Shown here: positions 32,366-41,329 of the stretch, piece by piece | Position numbering within the stretch: position 1 is the stretch's first letter | Layout of the letters: each line of letters begins with the position of its first letter | Assembly: GCF_002118315.1 (NCBI RefSeq) | Contig: NZ_MTSZ01000004.1 | Span: 124,001-188,000 of the forward strand | Length of the DNA: 64,000 nucleotides | DNA from: Kiloniella majae | GTDB lineage: Bacteria > Pseudomonadota > Alphaproteobacteria > Kiloniellales > Kiloniellaceae | Direction: 5' to 3' | Position numbers and translations under genes: made by a program | The notes under the pieces: generated by a model | The model's input: only the letters and a program-made list of their open reading frames with translations | Database searches by the model: none | What the model was told of the DNA's origin: nothing

Positions 32366-34318
32366 TCAAACTATTGCCTGGGCTTGTTCTTGTGATTCTG
32401 TTTTGGAATCGCTTATACTTTTATGAACGCCGTCGTACTCTGGAACAAGTTGTGACAGTAGCCGTATAATTTCATCGCGTTTTTTATCATGAACCAGTCG
32501 CATCATTGTTTCTAAGCTGTGAGCTAGTAATTCTTGATTCACAATTCTGGGCGTTGCAAGCTTTAGACTGTTGTGGGTCGTCGGTACCAGAGGTTCGGTC
32601 TCATGGAATAGCTCTTCGTAAAGTTTTTCACCAGGGCGGAGGCCTGTGTATTCTATTGTAATATCTTTGTCGGGCTCAAACCCGCCAAGTCGGATGACTT
32701 GCCTAGCAAGATCGACTATTTTGACGGGCTCGCCCATATCAAGAACATAAATTTTACCTGCATCTTCACTGGCTAATGCCGCCCCCATCGTCATGGTCTG
32801 TAATACCAGTTCCACGGCTTCTTTTATGGTCATGAAATAACGGGTGATATCAGGATGAGTGACTGTAAGTGGTCCACCTGTTTTCAGTTGACGTTCAAAG
32901 AGTGGTACAACTGAACCTGTTGAGCCGAGAACATTACCAAACCTGACAGTAACAAAGCGAGTATTGTTTTCTTTCTTGCCAACAAGATCCATGGACTGAC
33001 AATAGATTTCAGCCAGCCTTTTGCTGGCGCCCATAATATTAGGCGGGTTAATGGCTTTGTCGGTTGAAATTAAGACCATGGTTTTGACGCCGACACGACG
33101 ACAGGCATCAGCAGTATTTTTGGTACCTAAAACATTCGTATGAATGCCTTCTATTGGATTTGCTTCAACAAGAGGTACGTGCTTTAAAGCTGCGGCATGA
33201 AAGACAAGTTCGGGCTTGAAACGATCAAAAATCTGGTTGAGGCGCGATGTATCTCTGACATCGCCAAGAACACCATCACGTTTTAACTCAGGGTAGTTTT
33301 CAGATATTTCCATATCTATAGAATAGAGATTGAATTCGGAGCTATCCAAAAGAACGAGGTGTGACGGTTTAAATGATGAAACCTGTCTTGAAAGCTCTGA
33401 CCCGATAGAGCCCCCACACCCTGTTATAAGGGCACGTTTCCCCGAAATAAGACGTTCCATTGCTGGGCGATCAAGTTTGGCTTGTTGTCGCCCCAGTAAA
33501 TCTTCAATCGCAATAGGTTTGACTTCTATTTCAGTTCCCAGATTACTTTTAAATTCAGTCGGATTGGGGAGGCGTTCGATTGATAAATTGTTATTAGCAG
33601 CGATCTCATTGATAAGCTGCATGCTATCTCGGTCGATTATTTTTGAAATTACAATTCGCTGTGGTCTCCGATTTGCTAGGGATACTTTGTCCAAGGCTTT
33701 TTGGAGCTTGTCTAAAGGCCCCATGATTGGGAGGTTGTGTATTCGTCTACCTGCTTCCAGTCCGGTTGGATCTAATATGCCAACGATTTCGTAGGCACTT
33801 GCCGGGTCTCTTGTTATATGTCGAAGGAAAGCTTCGGCAATATCGTCAAAACCGATTAGGAAAACGGGGACTCTTAGATGACTGTCTTTTTCCATCAATC
33901 TTCGCATGCCTTGATCTTTCCATATACGATAGATCATACGTGGGCCACCGAGCAAAAAAATCAGAACAAACCAGTTTATCACGAGGGAACTTCTGGGAAT
34001 ATCTTCTAGGCGATTCCAGAAAAAGAGAACTGGCAAAAATAACAACATAATCAGCGTTGAAGCTTTTATGATGTTGAATAGGTCATTCATTGATGCGTAA
34101 CGCCAGGTACCCCTGTAGAAATCGAGCATCCAAAAAGTAGCAATTCCTATCAAGATGAAGAGGCCCCAAGCGGGAAACAGGCTAAGTGGTGGTATCGCTG
34201 CTGCGTCATTAATGTCCATGCGTAATGTCAGAGAAAGCGCAAAGGAGATCGCAAGCATGAAAAGATCGTGCGAAAATGCGATTAACGATTTATTGCGTGA
34301 AGTTATAACAAACTTCAT
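32366..34318 (-). CDS. FlaA1/CapD-type nucleotide-sugar dehydratase, membrane form
   Basis: A 650-residue inner-membrane protein of the PglF/WbpM/CapD type. N-terminal residues about 10-120 hold four membrane spans; a CoA-binding-like Rossmann region follows (VPVFLIGFDDIAEAFLRH); the C-terminal SDR has ALITGCGGSIGSELSRQVSS, FHAAALKHVPLVEANP and STDKAINPPNIMGASKR. These enzymes make UDP-4-keto-6-deoxy sugars from UDP-GlcNAc. It lies in an operon with the WecA/MraY-type transferase upstream, so it should supply the first sugar of a surface polysaccharide. Confidence 0.93.
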   Translation of the reverse strand: MKFVITSRNKSLIAFSHDLFMLAISFALSLTLRMDINDAAAIPPLSLFPAWGLFILIGIATFWMLDFYRGTWRYASMNDLFNIIKASTLIMLLFLPVLFFWNRLEDIPRSSLVINWFVLIFLLGGPRMIYRIWKDQGMRRLMEKDSHLRVPVFLIGFDDIAEAFLRHITRDPASAYEIVGILDPTGLEAGRRIHNLPIMGPLDKLQKALDKVSLANRRPQRIVISKIIDRDSMQLINEIAANNNLSIERLPNPTEFKSNLGTEIEVKPIAIEDLLGRQQAKLDRPAMERLISGKRALITGCGGSIGSELSRQVSSFKPSHLVLLDSSEFNLYSIDMEISENYPELKRDGVLGDVRDTSRLNQIFDRFKPELVFHAAALKHVPLVEANPIEGIHTNVLGTKNTADACRRVGVKTMVLISTDKAINPPNIMGASKRLAEIYCQSMDLVGKKENNTRFVTVRFGNVLGSTGSVVPLFERQLKTGGPLTVTHPDITRYFMTIKEAVELVLQTMTMGAALASEDAGKIYVLDMGEPVKIVDLARQVIRLGGFEPDKDITIEYTGLRPGEKLYEELFHETEPLVPTTHNSLKLATPRIVNQELLAHSLETMMRLVHDKKRDEIIRLLSQLVPEYDGVHKSISDSKTESQEQAQAIV

Positions 34319-34434
34319 ATGATATTTTCCTGACGGCAGTATAATGAATAGAAAGACCTATTTAGTTTCGTTTTACTTTACTGGCAATGTTCAAATATGA
34401 CCAGAAAGCATTCCCTTTGAAAATCAGGCCGATT

Positions 34435-35463
34435 TTAATTTCTTCTCTTGGTGTTGTTTTTTCTAAGTAACGCCATTGTACTGAAAACGATAATCAGAGA
34501 AATGATCAGACTGTACCAAGGATAGTCAGTACTCAGGAAAAATGCCAATGCTATTAGAGCCGTATTGCAAGCTAGAATGATCAAGGAAACGACTTTATGG
34601 CTTAGACCATTTTGGACGCCAACCTGATAACAATGTTCTTTATGGGCTTCCCAAACTTTTTGTTTTCTTACTGCTCGTTTTGCGAGGGTCAGAGTTGCAT
34701 CGCAGAGATAATAGAGGGGCAATATGAAAGCGGCTGCCCACATATCTTTTGTGATAAGGAAAATCATAAACCATCCCAGAATATATCCTAGGGGAATAGA
34801 CCCGACATCGCCCAAAAATATGGCAGCAGGTTCCCAGTTCCAGATCAAAAAGCCTAAAGTGGCAGCCAATACAAATAGGGGTAAGTAAAGGATGTCAGAT
34901 TCCCAGGAGTAGTAAGATGCTATGAGAACAAGACCTAATGTTATGCTGGATGTTTCGACACCAGTGATACCATCAATACCATCCATGAAGTTATAGAGGT
35001 TAATAAACCAAATCCAAGCCAAAGTAATGAAGAGGTAATCCAGCCATTGCGGAATTATCTCTGGGAACAATTTAATTGACTGTCCATCGTGCGTGATGCC
35101 CCATAAACTCGTACAGACAACAATAATCTGAACCAATAGACGGGATTTTGGGGAAAGGTTCTTTAAATCGTCTAACCATGAAATCGCCATAAGGGCGATA
35201 GATCCTGCAAAGATAAACCAAAATCCGGGGAGAGGTGTTGATGACGAAGCGCCATATCCAGCCCAACCAAGAAGTATGACACCCATAAGGGCAAGCCCAC
35301 CTCCGCGAGGTGTGGGGGTTGTATGGCTGCTTCTTTCGTTTGGGTTATCTAGGATGCTTTTTTTTACGAGTATTTTACGAAGCATGGCTGTGGCTATGCA
35401 TGACGTAAGCATAAAGAATGCAAATAGAGTTAGGATATGGAGGAGTTCTGTCATTGATCCCAA
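34435..35463 (-). CDS. WecA/MraY-type undecaprenyl-phosphate sugar-1-phosphate transferase
   Basis: A 342-residue multi-spanning membrane protein of glycosyltransferase family 4. Motifs are ISWLDDLKNLSPKSRLLVQ, YNFMDGIDGITGVE and the metal-binding AIFLGDVGSIPLGYILGW, with about ten hydrophobic segments. Such enzymes load a sugar-1-phosphate onto undecaprenyl phosphate to start O-antigen or capsule units. The family's cytoplasmic His loop is present as KVWEAHKEHCYQVGVQNG. It overlaps the heparinase gene by 13 bases and is upstream of the CapD-like gene, so glycan initiation and sugar modification are likely co-expressed. Confidence 0.92.
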   Translation of the reverse strand: MGSMTELLHILTLFAFFMLTSCIATAMLRKILVKKSILDNPNERSSHTTPTPRGGGLALMGVILLGWAGYGASSSTPLPGFWFIFAGSIALMAISWLDDLKNLSPKSRLLVQIIVVCTSLWGITHDGQSIKLFPEIIPQWLDYLFITLAWIWFINLYNFMDGIDGITGVETSSITLGLVLIASYYSWESDILYLPLFVLAATLGFLIWNWEPAAIFLGDVGSIPLGYILGWFMIFLITKDMWAAAFILPLYYLCDATLTLAKRAVRKQKVWEAHKEHCYQVGVQNGLSHKVVSLIILACNTALIALAFFLSTDYPWYSLIISLIIVFSTMALLRKNNTKRRN

Positions 35464-37247
35464 AGATTTGATTGATTGTTTTTTTGTGTAGACTTTTTAG
35501 TATTTACTCTGACAAGGGACCAGTTGATTTCTGTGCCGTTGGTACTCGTGATCCCTGAGAGGACGATCTGTTGACTACGGCGGATTTCACCGGATTTTCC
35601 GAGATAGATACTCGGTTCCAAAGACAGGTTTGCCCCCTCACAGGAAAATTGCCACCCGCCCCCTTTTTGTAGACTTAATAACACCGCATCGCCACCATTA
35701 ATTAACGATGCTTTGACATCGGAATGTAAGTGGAAACGTGTTGCAAATTCTTGCCGCACCTTTTCATCAAGTCCGTCAGAAAAGTTTAGACTGTCGCAGC
35801 CTTCAATCCCTTCACCTTTTGCGAGAGCGATCAAGGTACGGTTATGAAGAAGGTCAAATTTATTTTGATAGCCATCATGTGACATTTCTAGGCGAGTTTG
35901 GCCATTTTGGTCTTCTTCTCTGCGGCAGGTAACATTATCAGGGCGTTTGGCAAGACCGCCATTTGGCGTCAAGTGCGCCGAATTTGTTTCCGCGAGCGTC
36001 AGGGTTGTATGGGCAGCTGTTGCCCGGGGTATCCAGCGCCATTGAGGGTGGTTTCTGTGGACGCCACAGTTGGTAATAAGCCGTTCTCGCCCAACAGACA
36101 TTTCAAAGCTGAGAGTGCCTGCGTGCGCTGTGAGGTCATAGCCAGGCGGGGGCGGAGCCCCTGCATCCACAATTACCATGATCCGCCCGGATTGAAGTCT
36201 CTGAAAGCCACTTTGCGGTGCGGCTAACAAAGGCTGTTTTCTGCCTTCCGCTCGACGCAGAACCATGTCAATTTGCCAGCCGTGATCTTCGTTTGAATCA
36301 TTGAAAAGACACAAACCGCCATCACCATGAAGGAACATTCTCAAAACCGGAGACATGGATTCAATTGCCGAGATTATGGAGCCGGGAACTTCTTTTTTCC
36401 CGGCATGCAGTGTTGCCCGTATGTCAATAAGATGTCTTAGAACTTCCAAATGAATGTGGGGGCTTCTTTGTATGTGACCGCCATCGGGTAAAATTTGCAA
36501 AGAAAGTTCTTTGCCGAGTAGGCTTAAAGCGCGCTTTAGCCAGATATTTCCTTCGGGTAAACAAACCCCCGCGTAGAGAAGGCCTTTGATGGCGCGAATG
36601 AGTTCCACGCCCGTAAGGCCAGCAGGCAGACATGCAGAAAGATACCGTGCTTGTTTTGCAAGGCTGTCATGAATGCGTTGGCGAAGGTCAATGTCGGCAG
36701 AGCTTCCTATAAATTCATAGTGGCCAAGCCAGTTGTATAGTCGACATCCCGTTATTGAGGGTTCCCAGGTCTGAGGACGCCACTGATTGTTATCCTTAAT
36801 CCATAGATTAAGCATTTCCCGAGCTGTCCTTCGAGCCTGATCACCAGCGGCTGCACGCAAAGACCTTAACCAGCTAAAAGAATGAAATTCTTTAACCCAA
36901 TCTGGTTCTGCGCCGATGGGGTCCCAAAGAGGCGCAGGATTATTGATGATGTATCCTGCTAGTTCAATCTGCCCAGCGAGAATAGCCCTGCCTTTGTTGG
37001 CATCTCCCAGCCAGGGATCTGTTGGCGTAAAAGCCAAATTTGGAATGGCTTTGCCACTTATTATCCAGTCATAAAAAGGGCTGATAAGAAGTGGGTATTT
37101 TAATTTGTATCCGATTTTCCCGAAGATAACAGGTTTAGGAAGCCTAAAGAGTGAAGCCATACGTTCGGAAACGTTGCTCTGGCCATTTATCCAACGGCCA
37201 GAGCTTTTTTTTGTATCCGATTTATGAGTTTGGCTTTGGCCTTCCAT
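35451..37247 (-). CDS. Heparinase II/III family protein
   Basis: A 598-residue heparinase II/III-like protein. The N-terminal half is an alpha/alpha toroid (HSFSWLRSLRAAAGDQARRT, CRLYNWLGHYEF); the C-terminal half has the beta-sandwich with AHAGTLSFEMSVGRERLITN, CGVHRNHPQWRWIP and AAHTTLTLAETNSA. This branch is widespread in alphaproteobacteria beside rpe and purH and is usually described as a polysaccharide lyase-like protein, with no proven substrate. No signal peptide is seen, suggesting a cytoplasmic location. It starts 15 bases downstream of rpe and overlaps the next gene by 13 bases. Confidence 0.92.
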   Translation of the reverse strand: MEGQSQTHKSDTKKSSGRWINGQSNVSERMASLFRLPKPVIFGKIGYKLKYPLLISPFYDWIISGKAIPNLAFTPTDPWLGDANKGRAILAGQIELAGYIINNPAPLWDPIGAEPDWVKEFHSFSWLRSLRAAAGDQARRTAREMLNLWIKDNNQWRPQTWEPSITGCRLYNWLGHYEFIGSSADIDLRQRIHDSLAKQARYLSACLPAGLTGVELIRAIKGLLYAGVCLPEGNIWLKRALSLLGKELSLQILPDGGHIQRSPHIHLEVLRHLIDIRATLHAGKKEVPGSIISAIESMSPVLRMFLHGDGGLCLFNDSNEDHGWQIDMVLRRAEGRKQPLLAAPQSGFQRLQSGRIMVIVDAGAPPPPGYDLTAHAGTLSFEMSVGRERLITNCGVHRNHPQWRWIPRATAAHTTLTLAETNSAHLTPNGGLAKRPDNVTCRREEDQNGQTRLEMSHDGYQNKFDLLHNRTLIALAKGEGIEGCDSLNFSDGLDEKVRQEFATRFHLHSDVKASLINGGDAVLLSLQKGGGWQFSCEGANLSLEPSIYLGKSGEIRRSQQIVLSGITSTNGTEINWSLVRVNTKKSTQKNNQSNLWDQ

Positions 37248-37262
37248 AGGCGGATGCTCTTA

Positions 37263-37922
37263 TTACCCTTTTAATTCTTTGATATTATTTGCATAGTTGT
37301 CAGGGCCTCCGCGGAAAGTTGCCGTACCTGCGACAAGAAGGTCTGCGCCAGCTTCGACAGCGAGCGGTGCCGTTTCAAAGTTAATGCCGCCGTCAACTTC
37401 CAAATCAATATCTTTCCCAAGAGAATCAATTTTATTTCTCAGGGCTGAAATTTTCCCAAGAGCACCGGGAATGAATGATTGGCCGCCAAAGCCGGGGTTT
37501 ACCGACATAACTAATAGAAGGTCGAGGTCTTCTATAACGTGATCGACAATATCCACAGGTGTGCCAGGGTTCAATGCCAACCCTGCTTTTACGCCCAATG
37601 ATTTAATGAGCTGGATTGTACGGTGAAAGTGAGGGCCAGCTTCAGGATGAATAGTGATGATATCTGCACCGGCATCAACAAAAGCTTCGATGTAGAGATC
37701 GATAGGGGAAATCATCAAATGAGCATCAAACGGCTTTTTTGTTACCGGGCGAACAGCTTTTGTTATGGAGGGGCCAAATGAAATATTTGGGACAAAGTGC
37801 CCATCCATAATATCGACATGTATGTAATCTGCGCCAGCCTGATCCAGACGTTGAATCTCTTGTCCTAGTTGAGAAAAATCAGCGGCAAGTATAGAGGGGG
37901 CGATACGTGTAGCTTTTTGCAT
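37263..37922 (-). CDS. rpe: Ribulose-phosphate 3-epimerase
   Basis: A 219-residue TIM-barrel enzyme interconverting ribulose-5-phosphate and xylulose-5-phosphate in the pentose phosphate pathway. Motifs: IAPSILAADFSQLGQEI, YIHVDIMDGHFVPNISFGP (metal His and Asp), VMSVNPGFGGQSFIP and DGGINFETAP. Full length. It leads the minus-strand cluster down through heparinase to purH, with 15 bases to the heparinase gene. The unit is separated from rsmB by the amino-acid catabolic genes. Confidence 0.96.
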   Translation of the reverse strand: MQKATRIAPSILAADFSQLGQEIQRLDQAGADYIHVDIMDGHFVPNISFGPSITKAVRPVTKKPFDAHLMISPIDLYIEAFVDAGADIITIHPEAGPHFHRTIQLIKSLGVKAGLALNPGTPVDIVDHVIEDLDLLLVMSVNPGFGGQSFIPGALGKISALRNKIDSLGKDIDLEVDGGINFETAPLAVEAGADLLVAGTATFRGGPDNYANNIKELKG

Positions 37923-38039
37923 TTATCCGGTTCTTTTATCCGAGGAAGCGAGGCTCTGCTAACAGAGATAATTTTCTCCACTTTGGTAGCAGTATAGCCT
38001 CATCTTCGCAAGCAATTGCCAGATAATGTCTGTTGTGAG

Positions 38040-39221
38040 TTAGCTTGATATGATTTTGTCGTAGAGGGCTTTGTCTGTTGCGCCTTCTGACCCGATCAGC
38101 AATATCTGTGAGGTCATGTCGATACCAAGGCTTTTCCGAAGTGCTTCATCCTGAGCAATAACAATGATTGCAGCTAGCCCGGCCACAGCAGATTCCCCGG
38201 CAACAATAGCGGGATCATTACCGACTGGTTTTGCGAGTAGTTTCATTGAAGGAGCAATAAGCCTATCTGGGATAGACAGAAAATCGGATGCTTCTTCGCG
38301 TAAGATATTCCAGGCCAGAGGAGACGGTTCGCCACAGGATAGCCCAGCCATGATTGTTTCTTCGGTTATATAAACCGAAGTGAGCGTATCTTTGATGGCA
38401 CTTGCGTAGAGGCAGTTGGCCAAGTCTGGTTCAACAATGATAACACGCGGTGAGTCCTTTCCCCATTTTTGCCGCAGGGCCGCACAAACTGAAGCTGCGA
38501 GGCCACCAACCCCACCTTGCAGGAATACATGGCTAGGGGGTGAAGAGAGTTCCTGAGTGATTTCATCTGTCATAACGCCGTAACCGGCCATCACATCGGT
38601 TGGTGGTTGAGTATAGCTTTCCCATGATGTGTCGGAGACGATAAACCAGCCGTTTTTTTCGGCATCTGTTTTTGCAATCCGAACCGAATCATCATAATCG
38701 CCATCAATGCGAATAACATCGGCACCATAACTTCTCATCGCTTTGGCGCGTTCTTCGCTAACTTCTGCATGGATATATATCTTGCACTCGGAGCCAAACT
38801 TTTGAGCGCCCCAAGCTAGGGAGCGTCCGTGATTCCCATCTGTAGCAGAGACAAGTGTGATGGTTTTTGTTAAAGAAGCATACTTACCTGAACGGAGATC
38901 AAGCAGGGATGTCTGTTCATTAAACTTATTTCTCAGTTCTCGTTGGAGTACTTTGGCGGCTGCATAGGCACCGCCAAGGGCCTTGAATGATCCAAGACCA
39001 AATCTTGGTCCTTCATCTTTATAAAGGATACTTTGTAAATTAAGAGATTGGGCCAGGTTCTCCAAACGATGCAGAGGTGTCGCCACATAGCCATCCCAGG
39101 TCATAATTTCATTGGATGCATTTGCAAAATCTTGCGGCGTTATGACGTTATTGAAAGCTTCGCCTGTGTGGTGGGTGTAAGAAGCGTGTTTAATGGCATC
39201 AGGAGAAAATGTATCAAACAT
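38040..39221 (-). CDS. Diaminopropionate ammonia-lyase
   Basis: A 393-residue fold-type II PLP enzyme of the DpaL/YgeX type, which splits 2,3-diaminopropionate into pyruvate and two ammonia. The PLP lysine is in GLGSFKALGGAYAA (Lys80), and LVSATDGNHGRSLAWGAQ, FLQGGVGGLAASVCAALR and GLSCGEPSPLAWNIL match the family. It lies 30 bases downstream of an M20 amidohydrolase gene on the same strand. Together they suggest deacylation of an N-acylated amino acid and ammonia release. The Lrp gene is divergent from the operon. Confidence 0.93.
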   Translation of the reverse strand: MFDTFSPDAIKHASYTHHTGEAFNNVITPQDFANASNEIMTWDGYVATPLHRLENLAQSLNLQSILYKDEGPRFGLGSFKALGGAYAAAKVLQRELRNKFNEQTSLLDLRSGKYASLTKTITLVSATDGNHGRSLAWGAQKFGSECKIYIHAEVSEERAKAMRSYGADVIRIDGDYDDSVRIAKTDAEKNGWFIVSDTSWESYTQPPTDVMAGYGVMTDEITQELSSPPSHVFLQGGVGGLAASVCAALRQKWGKDSPRVIIVEPDLANCLYASAIKDTLTSVYITEETIMAGLSCGEPSPLAWNILREEASDFLSIPDRLIAPSMKLLAKPVGNDPAIVAGESAVAGLAAIIVIAQDEALRKSLGIDMTSQILLIGSEGATDKALYDKIISS

Positions 39222-39251
39222 AAATTTATCCTAGCTAAGGTAATATTAAAA

Positions 39252-40424
39252 TTATTCAGGAAGGCGATTTGCAACAAGTTGTACCCAAAAGGCCGCACCA
39301 ATTGTCAGAGCATCGTCATTAAAGTCATAATCAGAAGCATGAAGAGGTTTTCCATTAGCGCCTTCTGTTCCGTTGCCCATTAAAATAAAGCAACCAGGCT
39401 TTTTTTGGCAAAACAGAGCGAAATCTTCTGAGAATGACATGGGTTCTCGATCGCCTTCAACGTTGTCACTTATTTTCTTTGCGGCTTGAATCGCGATTTG
39501 AGTTGGTTCAGCAGAGTTAATCGTCTCAATAAACTCTGTGCTGAAGCTAAAATCTGCTTCGACACCGTGACCTTGTGTTATGCCAATCAAGAGTCGCTGC
39601 ATATGGGTTTTGATCTGCTCACGATCATCAGGCGTTCGTGCACGAACATCACCTTTCAGTACTGCCGAGCCGGGAAGTACATTTCGACGACCATCAGTGA
39701 TGAATTCTGTGATGGATACGACAGCACCACAACCCGGGTCCATTTTCCGTGCGACGATTGATTGGAATGCCTGCACTATTTCAGAGCCAACAAGAATTGC
39801 ATCGACCCCTTTTTGCGGCATGGCAGAATGTCCGCCACGTGCTTTGATTGTGATTTCAAACAGGCTTTCGCTGGAGCAAATTGTGCCGGATCTTGTCGAG
39901 AATTCACCCAAGGTGGCCCCGGGTAAATTATGGAGGCCATAGATTTCATCTACGGGAAATTTTTCGAGGAGCCCATCATTGACCATGGCGGCCGCGCCGA
40001 GGCCATTTTCTTCATTTGGCTGGAATATGAAAACAACGGTACCGTTGAAGTTTTGTTTTTCTGACAAGAATTGAGCTGCGCCTAAAAGCATTGCGGTATG
40101 CCCATCGTGCCCACAGGCATGCATTTTCCCGTTAACTGTTGAGCGATATTGATGAGAACTGATTTCTTCGATGGAGAGCGCGTCCATGTCTGCTCTTAGA
40201 GCGATTGCCTGATTTCCACCGCCCTTCTTTAGAATACCAACAACGCCAGTACCACCAATGCCCTCGTGAACTTCCAGGCCATAGGATTTGAGTTCTGAAG
40301 CGACTTTCTCTGCCGTCCTGTGTTCTTCGAACCCTAATTCAGGATGACGGTGTAAATCATGGCGTATGTCGATCATGTTTTGTTTTTGATGCTCAAATGC
40401 ATCTGGCGTGACATCAATCATCAT
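39252..40424 (-). CDS. M20 family aminoacylase/N-acyl-amino-acid amidohydrolase
   Basis: A 390-residue metallopeptidase-fold amidohydrolase of the hippurate hydrolase/IAA-amino acid hydrolase type. Metal-binding motifs are MHACGHDGHTAMLLGAA and FIFQPNEENGLGAAAMV, with LHNLPG for the third ligand region and the dimerisation domain around residues 180-290. It would remove an N-acyl group from an amino acid in the cytoplasm. First gene of the unit with diaminopropionate ammonia-lyase, divergent from an Lrp regulator. Confidence 0.92.
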   Translation of the reverse strand: MMIDVTPDAFEHQKQNMIDIRHDLHRHPELGFEEHRTAEKVASELKSYGLEVHEGIGGTGVVGILKKGGGNQAIALRADMDALSIEEISSHQYRSTVNGKMHACGHDGHTAMLLGAAQFLSEKQNFNGTVVFIFQPNEENGLGAAAMVNDGLLEKFPVDEIYGLHNLPGATLGEFSTRSGTICSSESLFEITIKARGGHSAMPQKGVDAILVGSEIVQAFQSIVARKMDPGCGAVVSITEFITDGRRNVLPGSAVLKGDVRARTPDDREQIKTHMQRLLIGITQGHGVEADFSFSTEFIETINSAEPTQIAIQAAKKISDNVEGDREPMSFSEDFALFCQKKPGCFILMGNGTEGANGKPLHASDYDFNDDALTIGAAFWVQLVANRLPE

Positions 40425-40541
40425 TTAATCCTCTTATTCTGGGGCATAAGGATATAGGGAATAGTTTACTAAATTTATTGAATTATAAATTATTGAATAT
40501 TAATTTCATAATATTAGAGCTTTTTTGAGGTGAGAAAAATA

Positions 40542-41009
40542 ATGGATGCTTTTGATTATAAAATTCTTTTTCATGTGCAAAAAGATAGCCGTATGACAGC
40601 GGAAAAGATTAGCGCTGAAATCGGGTTATCACCAGCGGCAGTTCAGAAGCGTTTGAAACGCCTTAAAGATAGCGGGGTGATCAGGGCAGAGGTAGCGTTA
40701 CTCGATCCCAAGAAAATGGGACACCCCATGACTGTTATTACTGAAGTCAGTCTTGAGCGAGAAAACCTAAATGTGCTTGATGGCTTTAAGAAGCGAATGC
40801 GACAGGCCGAAGAGGTGCAGCAATGTTATTATACAACCGGTGAAGCCGATTTTATTATTGTTTTATTGGTACGGGATATTCAGCACTATGAACAGTTTAC
40901 CCGGGAGTATTTTTTCGGAAATGCTGAGGTAAGTAAATTCAAAACAAATATAGTAATGGATTCTGTTAAAGTTGGAATGTCTATTCCTATACTTTATGGT
41001 AATAGTTAA
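40542..41009 (+). CDS. Lrp/AsnC family transcriptional regulator
   Basis: A 155-residue Lrp/AsnC regulator with an N-terminal winged helix (DYKILFHVQKDSRMTAEKIS, IGLSPAAVQKRLKRLKDSGV) and a C-terminal RAM ligand domain (VQQCYYTTGEADFIIVLLVR). ATG 40542 is chosen because GAGGTGAG lies seven bases upstream; a GTG at 40530 falls inside that site. It is divergent from the M20/diaminopropionate ammonia-lyase operon and most likely controls it in response to an amino acid. Confidence 0.92.
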   Translation: MDAFDYKILFHVQKDSRMTAEKISAEIGLSPAAVQKRLKRLKDSGVIRAEVALLDPKKMGHPMTVITEVSLERENLNVLDGFKKRMRQAEEVQQCYYTTGEADFIIVLLVRDIQHYEQFTREYFFGNAEVSKFKTNIVMDSVKVGMSIPILYGNS

Positions 41010-41329
41010 TCATTAAAATGTTTCTATAAATAACTTTATGATTACATTATTTAAAGAATTTATTTTTTATATGATATTCTATTTTTGATGCCATTAACTT
41101 AACAAAATATAAATAATATCAATGATATAAAATGACTAATTAAATAAAAAATTAGTGATTTTATTAAATTTCACTGCATTAGATCATTTGTTTAAGCTCT
41201 TTTTAAGAATTAATGCATATCATGGTATGCATGGTGGTCGTTGAATTACACGTGCTCAGAAAAAAATAATAAAAGCTGAGGGGGAAGGCGGGCTATTCAA
41301 CATTAGGCGTTAGGAGGGCCTTGAAGACG
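41010..41329. other. AT-rich intergenic stretch upstream of the chemoreceptor
   Basis: Some 320 very AT-rich bases. One inverted repeat, ATGCATA...TATGCAT (41213-41232), is visible; otherwise nothing could be assigned. It must contain the chemoreceptor promoter. Confidence 0.45.
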
